From positions 4,060,136-4,124,135 of the forward strand of contig CP129481.1 of assembly GCA_030583905.1 (NCBI GenBank): a stretch of 64,000 nucleotides of DNA. Reading direction: 5' to 3'. The stretch comes from Anaerolineales bacterium (lineage in GTDB: Bacteria; Chloroflexota; Anaerolineae; Anaerolineales; Villigracilaceae). Below, piece by piece: positions 49,881 to 56,731 of this stretch (position 1 is the stretch's first letter; each line of letters starts with the position of its first letter). The notes under the pieces were generated by a model. The model had not been told where the DNA came from, ran no database searches, and was given only the letters and a program-made list of their open reading frames with translations. The translations under genes and the position numbers were made by a program.

Positions 49881-49914
49881 CAATGGCTATTCCAATTTTT
49901 GGAGAGGAACCTTG

Positions 49915-50982
49915 ATGAAGAAAGTAAGGTTATTTTTGATTACGGGTTTGGCGTTGGTGCTGTCGGCGTGTGCGCCTGCCGGGGCGCCGAACACCATACC
50001 CATGCAGGACAATATCATGACGGACGCCACACCCACCCCTGGCAGCATGATGGCGGAGAATCCCGAAGCGATGCACATGATGTCACCAATCACTGCGCCG
50101 AACGTCGAACCTGCCGCCGATACCAAAGGCGGGCAGCCGCTCGAATATCGAGTGGAGGATGGTGTCAAGGTCTTCGAGCTGACAACCAAAGCCGTTCGAT
50201 GGGAAATCCTGGATGGGGTGACGATCACAGCCTACACGTACAACGGAACCGTGCCCGGACCAATGATCCGCGTTACGGAGGGGGATCAGGTTCGGATTGT
50301 GGTCAGAAACGAGTTGCCGCATCCGACGACGATCCACTGGCATGGAGTCGAAGTCCCGAACGCGATGGACGGTGTGCCGGGCGTTACGCAGGATCCCATA
50401 TTGCCGGGAGAGACATTTACTTACGAATTCACTGCCAAACCCGCAGGGACGTTCATGTATCACTCGCATTACGAAGGTGACATTCAGGTGATGGCGGGGC
50501 TGTACGCACCGTTCATCATCGACCCTCTGGAACCCGAAGCCGATCCGCCTGCCGTGGACGAGGTGTTGATGATCTCCGAGTGGCTTTTCACGGGCGGGCA
50601 GACATTTGCCGCCATGCCAATGAGCGGGATGGAGCCAAATTACTTCACGATCAACGGCAAGGCATTCCCCGATACGGAGATGATCACTGTGAAGAAGGGC
50701 GATCGCGTGCGATTGCGGTTCATCGCCATCGGGCAGTTCATCCATCCCATGCACCTGCACGGTGTCCCGTTCAAGATCGTGGCTACGGATGGACATCCCG
50801 TGCCTGAGGCGGCGCAATTGACGAAGGACACGGTCAGCGTCGCGCCCGGTGAACGCTACGACATCGAGTTCATCGCCACGGAGACGGGGCAATGGATGTT
50901 GCACTGCCACATCCTGCATCACACCACCAACGATAACGTCGAGCCTGGCGGTTTGATGTTGATGATCGAAGTCGTTGAATAA
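49915..50982 (+). CDS. Two-domain multicopper oxidase, lipoprotein
   Basis: 355 residues. Lipobox LVLSAC, then a Met-rich linker (residues ~30-60), then two cupredoxin domains with the copper ligands HWHG and YHSH in the first and HPMHLHG and HCHILHH in the second. This is the two-domain laccase plan, with trinuclear site ligands from both domains. It may oxidise Cu(I) or an organic substrate at the cell surface; Met-rich segments favour Cu(I). AGGA is six bases before the ATG. First gene after S2. Confidence 0.9.
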   Translation: MKKVRLFLITGLALVLSACAPAGAPNTIPMQDNIMTDATPTPGSMMAENPEAMHMMSPITAPNVEPAADTKGGQPLEYRVEDGVKVFELTTKAVRWEILDGVTITAYTYNGTVPGPMIRVTEGDQVRIVVRNELPHPTTIHWHGVEVPNAMDGVPGVTQDPILPGETFTYEFTAKPAGTFMYHSHYEGDIQVMAGLYAPFIIDPLEPEADPPAVDEVLMISEWLFTGGQTFAAMPMSGMEPNYFTINGKAFPDTEMITVKKGDRVRLRFIAIGQFIHPMHLHGVPFKIVATDGHPVPEAAQLTKDTVSVAPGERYDIEFIATETGQWMLHCHILHHTTNDNVEPGGLMLMIEVVE

Positions 50983-51007
50983 AAAAATGTACAAGGAGAG
51001 AGTAAAA

Positions 51008-51409
51008 ATGCGTAAGATGTTCTTTATCAGTATGGTTGTTGCGTTGGCGACTGTGCTGGCGGCTTGCGGTGGGTCCGTACAACCTGCTGTCCCGGTCGAA
51101 TCTGGATCATCGAACGATGTCAATATCCAGGTAGAGACCAATCCTAGTCCCGCGATGATGGGCGACGTGGAATTGATTTTGACCATCACGGATGGAGGTG
51201 GCAACCCCATCGAAGGTGCAAGCGTGGATGTCTCCGCCGATCACATTGATATGACGGGCATGACGATGGGCGGCGCGGCAACCGACCAGGGCAGCGGCAG
51301 GTATGCCATCAATGCCAACTTCAGCATGAGTGGCAACTGGAGGCTGACCGTCTATGTCCGCAAGGATGGGCTGGACCATAAGGAAGATATCGATATCAGG
51401 ATCCAATAA
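51008..51409 (+). CDS. YtkA-like lipoprotein
   Basis: 133 residues with lipobox TVLAAC. The mature part is an immunoglobulin-like YtkA domain (NVNIQVETNPSP-like start, LTITDGGGNPIEGASVDVSAD) with Met/His-rich DHIDMTGMTMGG that may bind copper. AAGGAG precedes the ATG at 51008. It follows the multicopper oxidase by 25 bp and likely helps metal delivery. Confidence 0.82.
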   Translation: MRKMFFISMVVALATVLAACGGSVQPAVPVESGSSNDVNIQVETNPSPAMMGDVELILTITDGGGNPIEGASVDVSADHIDMTGMTMGGAATDQGSGRYAINANFSMSGNWRLTVYVRKDGLDHKEDIDIRIQ

Positions 51410-51429
51410 GTGAAAGGTGACTTGAAACC

Positions 51430-52185
51430 ATGAACACTCATTCAAAAACCAATGTTTTTCAATGGATCAGCGTCCATTGGTTTGAGACCTTCCTGATCGT
51501 CTATGGTCTGTGGGTGTTCGTGCCCTTCCTCGCGCCCGTCTTCATGCAACTCGGATGGACGGGCGCGGGCCGGGCGGTCTATTTCATTTACTCCTTCTTT
51601 TGCCACCAATTGCCAGAGCGTTCCTTCTTCTGGTTTGGCGGGCAGACGATGTATTCACTGGGCGAAATCCAAGCCGCATGGCAAAATACCAGCAACCCGA
51701 TGATCCTTCGCCAGTTCATCGGAAACGAAGCGATGGGGTGGAAGGTCGCCTGGTCGGACCGCATGATCTCGTTCTACACCAGCGTCTGGTTCTTTGCCTT
51801 GCTCTGGTATCCGTTTCGCCGCGGGATCAAACCCATCTCCTGGTGGTTTTTTTCGCTTCTGCTCCTCCCGATCGCCGTGGATGGCATCACTCATGCGGTC
51901 AGCGACCTGGCTGGCATCGGACAGGGATTCCGTGATACAAATGCATGGCTGGCGACATTGACGAATAGCTCACTGCCCGCGGCGTTCTATGCGGGCGACG
52001 CGCTCGGATCGTTCAACTCCATCATGCGCTTCGTCACCGGACTTTTGGCTGGTCTGGGAATCGTCTGGCTCGTCTTCCCTTACGTCTTTCAAACTCAGGC
52101 ACTTGAACGTGAACTGGAGAAATTGGATTATGGCAAAGTCATCGAACAAATCAAGAACAAAAATCCGACTCCTTCTGGCGGATGA
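51430..52185 (+). CDS. DUF2085 membrane protein
   Basis: 251 residues, five to six membrane helices. The sequence FFCHQLPERSFFWFGGQTM is the DUF2085 hallmark with its conserved Cys-His. A function has not been set for this family. Its last 56 bp overlap the response regulator gene. Confidence 0.85.
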   Translation: MNTHSKTNVFQWISVHWFETFLIVYGLWVFVPFLAPVFMQLGWTGAGRAVYFIYSFFCHQLPERSFFWFGGQTMYSLGEIQAAWQNTSNPMILRQFIGNEAMGWKVAWSDRMISFYTSVWFFALLWYPFRRGIKPISWWFFSLLLLPIAVDGITHAVSDLAGIGQGFRDTNAWLATLTNSSLPAAFYAGDALGSFNSIMRFVTGLLAGLGIVWLVFPYVFQTQALERELEKLDYGKVIEQIKNKNPTPSGG

Positions 52186-52819
52186 CCATCACATCGTCCG
52201 CGCGGGCGTGAGACAATTGCTTGAAGGCGCAAGCGACCTCCAGGTCATTGCCGAGGCGGGAGACGGCGAAGAGGCGCAGGCGCTTATCCAGAAACACAAA
52301 CCCGATGTCGCAGTGCTCGATATCCAAATGCCGAAAGCCAGCGGAATCGAAGTGACGCGCTGGGTGCGGACGCATCTGCCCGAGGTGGGCGTTTTGATCC
52401 TCACGGCGTATGACGACGACCCGTATGTGATGGCGGTCTTGCAGGCAGGTGCGAACGGATACGTCCTTAAAACGGGCCAAGCGGACGAGTTGATACAAGC
52501 CGTGCGCGATGTCCATGAGGGCAAGTCCGCGCTCGACCCGAACATCACGCGCAAGTTGATGACAAATATCTTCAAGGGACCCGAAAAGAATATCATTGAG
52601 CCGCTGACCGACCGCGAACTCGATGTGCTCCGGCTGGCGGCAAAAGGCTATACCAACAAAGCCATCGGCGTGCAGCTCAGCATCAGTGACCGCACCGTGC
52701 AGGGACATCTTGCGCACATCTTCGCCAAACTGCAAGCCGGCAGCCGCACCGAAGCCGTCATGCGCGGCGTATCACTGGGTCTGATCTCGCAAAGTTCAGG
52801 TAATTTCACGGACGAATGA
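52130..52819 (+). CDS. NarL/FixJ-family response regulator
   Basis: 229 residues from the ATG at 52130. Receiver domain: ADDHH near the N-terminus, phospho-acceptor Asp64 in VAVLDIQMP, switch Thr in LILTAYDDD and Lys in GYVLKTG. C-terminal LuxR-type helix-turn-helix: LTDRELDVLRLAAKGYTNKAIG then SDRTVQGHL. It overlaps the upstream gene by 56 bp and the sensor kinase by 4 bp. NarL-type dimers bind two 7-8-bp half sites around 2 bp, the shape of the S1-S7 repeats, so it is the prime candidate for their regulator. Confidence 0.93.
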   Translation: MAKSSNKSRTKIRLLLADDHHIVRAGVRQLLEGASDLQVIAEAGDGEEAQALIQKHKPDVAVLDIQMPKASGIEVTRWVRTHLPEVGVLILTAYDDDPYVMAVLQAGANGYVLKTGQADELIQAVRDVHEGKSALDPNITRKLMTNIFKGPEKNIIEPLTDRELDVLRLAAKGYTNKAIGVQLSISDRTVQGHLAHIFAKLQAGSRTEAVMRGVSLGLISQSSGNFTDE

Positions 52820-54531
52820 AACATTTCCTGCCGGGCTGGCGCGGTCTGACACAACTCTTTGCAGCGACCATCCTGCCGCTGACGTTATTGTTGTTGCTCA
52901 TCGCATTTGGCGGCGTCAACATGCACCAGCAGGATATGCGTGCCCTGGTCGGGGAGCGTGACGAGCGGGCGGTCCAATCCGCCGCCGCCGCCCTACAATC
53001 CGAACTGCACCACCGCATGGCGACCATAACCAGCATGGCGGTGCTGGCATCGGAAAACCTCCCTTTCCAGGGAATCTTCGCCACCACAACCGACCTTGCC
53101 AGGGACTTCAACGGGGGGATTGCATTTCTAAATTCGGATGGACAGTTGCTTGAGCATAAGAGCAATGAAGGATTTTGGGGATGGGTGTCTCAAAGCTCCA
53201 ACACAATGACGCTCGCTTCCGCCACCGACCCAGGACCAATATTCTCCGATCCATTTCGTGATCCCAGTTCCTCTCAAATTTTCGTGATCATCTCGGCGTA
53301 TTCCACCTCCCGTGAGGTGATCGTGGCAGGCGCATTTTCACCCGAGGCGCTTGCTTCCGAAACACTATCCCCTACCTACCCGGCCGGCAGTCATGTGACC
53401 ATCTATCTGTTGGATGGTTCCCGTCGGTTGCTTTTTGCAAGCGGTGTGCCCGGGCAGGAAAGCCTGGAGGCGGATCATCCCGGCGTACATGAAGCGTTGG
53501 CGGGAGAGCATGGCGTTCTCTATGTGAAGAAGGGTTCGACAGAGCATGTGGTCGCCTACAGCCCGATTGAGGCGGCAGGCTGGGCATTGATCACGGAGGA
53601 GGAATGGGCAATGGTGATCAGCCCCTCCCTTCAATTGACCCAAATGGCGCCGCTGGTCATTGTGCCTGCATTCATTCTGGCATTGATCGCCATCTGGTTC
53701 GGCGCAAAACAGATCGTCCAGCCATTGCAAAAACTCGAAGCCAAAGCTGCTGCACTGGCGTGGGGCAATTTCGAAGCCATCAAGGAGCCGGTCGGAGGCA
53801 TCTCCGAAGTACGGCATCTCCAGGCGGAACTAGTCGAAATGTCCCGCAAGGTGCAGGCGGCGCAGGATGGGCTGCACGACTACATTGGCGCGATCACCCT
53901 GGCGCAGGAGGAGGAGCGGAACCGTCTCGCACGTGAATTGCATGATGATACGATCCAGGCTGTGATCGCCCTGAAACAGCGCGTACAACTCGCGTGGAAA
54001 TCGGTCAAGGATCAAAACGGCAAACAAGCGCTCAAGGAATTGGAAACGCTCGCCGAACAAACCATTGAAAATTTGCGCCGCCTGACGCGGGCGTTGCGCC
54101 CCATTTATCTTGAAGACCTGGGGCTGGTCACCGCACTGGAAATGCTGGCGCGGGAAATCAGCCAAATCAATTCCTTGACCGTGGAATTTCAAAAGAATGG
54201 GGACGAACGTCGTCTCTCGCGCGAAGTGGAACTGTCGCTGTATCGCATCGCGCAGGAAGCGCTCAATAATGTGATCAAACATTCCCATGCGACCCGCGCC
54301 GAGTTGTCCATCCATTATACTGATTCAGAAATAACCCTGGTGGTCGAGGACAACGGCAACGGCTTTGTCGCCCCAGCCAGTCCGACCGAATTCGCGCCCA
54401 GCGGGCACTTTGGGCTGCTTGGAATTCACGAACGCGTGAACTTGATCGGGGCAAGGCTGGAAATTGAATCTGCTTTGGGAAAGGGCACCAGGCTGAGGCT
54501 TGCCCTCCCGAAAAGCGTCGGAACAATGTGA
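52816..54531 (+). CDS. Membrane sensor histidine kinase (HisKA_3 type)
   Basis: 571 residues. Helix 1 at ~15-35, a ~240-residue extracellular sensor domain (dCache-like), helix 2 at ~275-295, a HAMP region, then a NarX-type dimerisation helix with phospho-acceptor His376 in LARELHDDTIQAV and a GHKL ATPase (DNGNGF near 512, GHFGLLGIHERV). Start overlaps the response regulator stop (ATGA). The extracellular ligand cannot be told; the regulon suggests copper or redox state. Confidence 0.93.
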   Translation: MKHFLPGWRGLTQLFAATILPLTLLLLLIAFGGVNMHQQDMRALVGERDERAVQSAAAALQSELHHRMATITSMAVLASENLPFQGIFATTTDLARDFNGGIAFLNSDGQLLEHKSNEGFWGWVSQSSNTMTLASATDPGPIFSDPFRDPSSSQIFVIISAYSTSREVIVAGAFSPEALASETLSPTYPAGSHVTIYLLDGSRRLLFASGVPGQESLEADHPGVHEALAGEHGVLYVKKGSTEHVVAYSPIEAAGWALITEEEWAMVISPSLQLTQMAPLVIVPAFILALIAIWFGAKQIVQPLQKLEAKAAALAWGNFEAIKEPVGGISEVRHLQAELVEMSRKVQAAQDGLHDYIGAITLAQEEERNRLARELHDDTIQAVIALKQRVQLAWKSVKDQNGKQALKELETLAEQTIENLRRLTRALRPIYLEDLGLVTALEMLAREISQINSLTVEFQKNGDERRLSREVELSLYRIAQEALNNVIKHSHATRAELSIHYTDSEITLVVEDNGNGFVAPASPTEFAPSGHFGLLGIHERVNLIGARLEIESALGKGTRLRLALPKSVGTM

Positions 54532-54570
54532 GCGAAGCCGAAGGATCCTGATTGTGAAGCGATAAAACTC

Positions 54571-54638
54571 ATAAGCCATTCTGCTTATTCCCTTTCCCGC
54601 CATCCTGCGCTCATACAGGGGCGGGATTTGCGTATCAT
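54571..54638 (+). promoter_or_regulatory. Regulon promoter S3 (ccdA-rhodanese)
   Basis: Upstream repeat ATAAGCCATTCTGCTTAT (54571-54588), second site GCCATCCTGC (54599-54608) centred near -41.5, and -10 box TATCAT (54633-54638). The two sites share the core GCCATNCTGC and are 24 bp apart. Confidence 0.8.
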
Positions 54639-54673
54639 AGTGTTATATATATCCTTATCGAACAGGAAAACTC

Positions 54674-55441
54674 ATGACCACTGGTGCTGTCAGTTCCCCC
54701 TTTCCCTCCTACACTGAAAGATTGAAAATAGTTTTGCACGCCCTGCTCTTTATCCTCGGATTCTCGCTGGTCTTTGTGATCGGCTGGGGCGGCTCAGTGA
54801 CCGTGCTGGGGCAGCTGTTTGGGATGTATAAACAGATTATTGCGCAGATCGGCGGCGTGGTCGTCATAACCTTCGGATTGGCAACACTGGGGGTGATCCG
54901 TATTCCCTGGTTCTATGCCGACACGCGCGCCGAATACTCGGGCCCGCGTGGGACGTATGGCGGGTCCACATTAATGGGCATTTTCTTCGCTGCAGGATGG
55001 AGTCCGTGCATTGGCGCGACGCTGGGCGCGATCCTGACGATGGGTCTCAGCCAGCAGACTGTCGGTCAGGCGATGTGGCTGTCCTCGGGGTATTCGCTGG
55101 GCCTGGGCATCCCTTTTCTCGTGATGGCACTCGGCTTGGAACGCGCCTCCGGCTGGATCAATCGCATGCGACCTTATCAGAAATACTTCAAGTTTGCCAG
55201 CGGCATATTCATCATCACCATTGGATTTTTATTGATGACCAACACGATGAGCCTGATCGCGATCTGGGCATTCAAGAATGGTCTGTATATTGAGAGGTTC
55301 ACCCTGTTCTCCGCTGCGCCAACGTACTTCACCGCCATTATTGCCGGGCTGTTGTCCTTCCTTTCACCCTGCGTACTTCCACTTGTGCCCGCCTATCTCG
55401 GTTACCTGAGTGGACATACGATACAAAGCACTGGCAAATGA
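54674..55441 (+). CDS. CcdA/DsbD-type thiol-transfer membrane protein, circularly permuted
   Basis: 255 residues, six membrane helices. CcdA carries reducing power across the membrane through two Cys on separate helices. Normal CcdA starts with the helix GLLSFLSPCVLPLVPAYLGY and has the second Cys later in GWTPC. Here the N-terminus begins with what is normally helix 2 (VLHALLFILGFSLVFVI), the GWSPCIGATLG helix is in the middle, and the SFLSPCVLPLVPAYLGYLSG helix is the last. Both Cys are present, so it may be active. It overlaps the rhodanese start by 4 bp. Confidence 0.85.
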   Translation: MTTGAVSSPFPSYTERLKIVLHALLFILGFSLVFVIGWGGSVTVLGQLFGMYKQIIAQIGGVVVITFGLATLGVIRIPWFYADTRAEYSGPRGTYGGSTLMGIFFAAGWSPCIGATLGAILTMGLSQQTVGQAMWLSSGYSLGLGIPFLVMALGLERASGWINRMRPYQKYFKFASGIFIITIGFLLMTNTMSLIAIWAFKNGLYIERFTLFSAAPTYFTAIIAGLLSFLSPCVLPLVPAYLGYLSGHTIQSTGK

Positions 55442-55851
55442 AAAGGTCATACCTTATCGTGCTGATCTTTTTCATGCTTGTTGCCTGCCAGCCGGAAACT
55501 GTTACTGGGGAACGGGTCAATGGGAACGGCGGTTCATACCAAAATATTGCACCGAACGAACTGAGCCTTATGTTGAAAAACAAGGATTTTGTCCTTGTCA
55601 ATGTGCATATCCCTTTTACAGGCAATATCCCAGACACAGACCTGTCCATTCCCTATAATCAGATCAGTGTGCCTGAATATTTAAATCAACTCCCCGCAGA
55701 TAAGGATGCAATGATTGTGTTGTACTGCCGCAGCGGGCGCATGAGCGAAATTGCGGCGACAGAACTTGTTTCGCTTGGGTATACAAATATCTGGAATTTC
55801 AACGGCGGCATGGTGGCATGGGAACAGGCGGGGTACCAGATTGAGCAGTAG
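55438..55851 (+). CDS. Rhodanese-domain lipoprotein
   Basis: 137 residues. Lipobox MLVAC, then a single rhodanese domain with active-site loop CRSGRMSEIA (Cys persulfide) and the end NFNGGMVAWEQAGY. It would bind or move sulfane sulfur outside the membrane. Overlap with the CcdA-like gene indicates joint thiol/sulfur work. Confidence 0.88.
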   Translation: MKRSYLIVLIFFMLVACQPETVTGERVNGNGGSYQNIAPNELSLMLKNKDFVLVNVHIPFTGNIPDTDLSIPYNQISVPEYLNQLPADKDAMIVLYCRSGRMSEIAATELVSLGYTNIWNFNGGMVAWEQAGYQIEQ

Positions 55852-55852
55852 G

Positions 55853-55921
55853 GTAGGCAGAATTGCCCATGAAGACAGCAGTAATATGGCTCTGGTTGCG
55901 ACTGTCTATTAATTGCATAAT
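55853..55921 (+). promoter_or_regulatory. Regulon promoter S4 (YHS protein)
   Basis: GTAGGCAGAATTGCCCAT (55853-55870) and -10 box CATAAT (55916-55921), 45 bp apart. The second site (near GTAATATGGCTCTGG) is weak. The repeat begins two bases after the rhodanese stop codon. Confidence 0.7.
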
Positions 55922-55943
55922 TCAAGGAATAGGAGACCAACTT

Positions 55944-56117
55944 ATGACTACCACTGTGCATGATCCCGTTTGCCACATGGATATCGATCCCGCCACCGCT
56001 GCCGGCACATCCGAATACAATGGACAGATCTATTACTTCTGTTCGCTCGGATGTAAAAAAGCCTTCGATGAAAACCCTGAAAAATATCTCGGCAAAGAGA
56101 CCGAACATCAACACTAA
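55944..56117 (+). CDS. YHS-domain protein
   Basis: 57 residues: HDPVCHMDIDPATAAG and YYFCSLGCKKAFDENPEKYL, the Cys pattern of the YHS metal-binding domain found with copper and mercury ATPases. GGAG is eight bases before the ATG. Cytoplasmic; probably a metal chaperone or sensor. Followed by a terminator. Confidence 0.9.
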   Translation: MTTTVHDPVCHMDIDPATAAGTSEYNGQIYYFCSLGCKKAFDENPEKYLGKETEHQH

Positions 56118-56127
56118 ATTCACCAAA

Positions 56128-56165
56128 CGGCTTGTTCGATGACACGAACAAGCCGCTCTTTTTTA
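56128..56165 (+). terminator. Intrinsic terminator after the YHS gene
   Basis: Ten-base stem CGGCTTGTTC / GAACAAGCCG with an eight-base loop, followed by CTCTTTTTT. Confidence 0.9.
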
Positions 56166-56256
56166 GGTGAAAACTTCATTCCCTCTTTACACAAACATTA
56201 CAAAGCCTTCAACTTCAAATGATATTCTTGAATTCAACCTGAAAGGAGAATAGAAA

Positions 56257-56598
56257 ATGAAAACTACAAACTGGTGGACTGTTGCAACCGTAGGACTTCT
56301 TGCTGTCTCGATTCTATTTGGAGCAGGTATGTTTGGCGGCTGGGGGTATCGCGGCATGGGCATGATGGGCAACTGGGGTTATTCCCCCATTGGATGGCTT
56401 GGGATGGGATTTGGTATGCTATTTATGTGGCTTGTGCCCGTTGGTATCATTGCATTCATTGTATTCGGGGTTGCGTCCCTGATGCGAAATACAGGCAATA
56501 CTTCCCAGACTTCATCCCTGACGTCCTGCCCCAACTGTGGAAAAGGTACTCAAGCCGACTGGCAGAATTGCCCGTACTGCGGCACCTCCTTGAAATAA
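56257..56598 (+). CDS. Membrane protein with C-terminal zinc ribbon
   Basis: 113 residues. Two membrane helices (about 8-30 and 45-72) linked by a Gly/Met/Trp-rich loop (GGWGYRGMGMMGNWGY), then a zinc ribbon with CPNCGKGT and CPYCGTSL at the C-terminus on the cytoplasmic side. AAAGGAG precedes the ATG. The Met-rich loop could bind Cu(I). Function unknown. Confidence 0.78.
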   Translation: MKTTNWWTVATVGLLAVSILFGAGMFGGWGYRGMGMMGNWGYSPIGWLGMGFGMLFMWLVPVGIIAFIVFGVASLMRNTGNTSQTSSLTSCPNCGKGTQADWQNCPYCGTSLK

Positions 56599-56618
56599 TG
56601 CCAGCCTCATGCGCCCTG

Positions 56619-56702
56619 ATAGCCTATCGAAAGATAGGCTATTTTGCTTATATGCAATCAGGCTGAAAACCGCTCCCTTGCATAGTCCAACGGATATACA
56701 CT
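56619..56702 (+). promoter_or_regulatory. Terminator fused to regulon promoter S5 (copA)
   Basis: ATAGCCTATC-gaaa-GATAGGCTAT (56619-56642) is a perfect ten-pair hairpin with a GAAA loop, followed by TTTTGC, and could end the zinc-ribbon transcript. Its right arm is also the left half of the operator ATAGGCTATTTTGCTTAT (56634-56651). A -10-like TACACT (56697-56702) follows at 45 bp, upstream of the P-type ATPase. A further TAGGC pair lies in 56704-56727. Confidence 0.7.
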
Positions 56703-56731
56703 ATAGGCATCTTTATAAAAGGTAGGCAACC

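Noticed and set aside
50083..51210. 375-codon minus-strand frame opposite the multicopper oxidase
   Set aside because: His/Arg-rich translation without family motifs; the plus-strand frame has all four copper-binding motifs.
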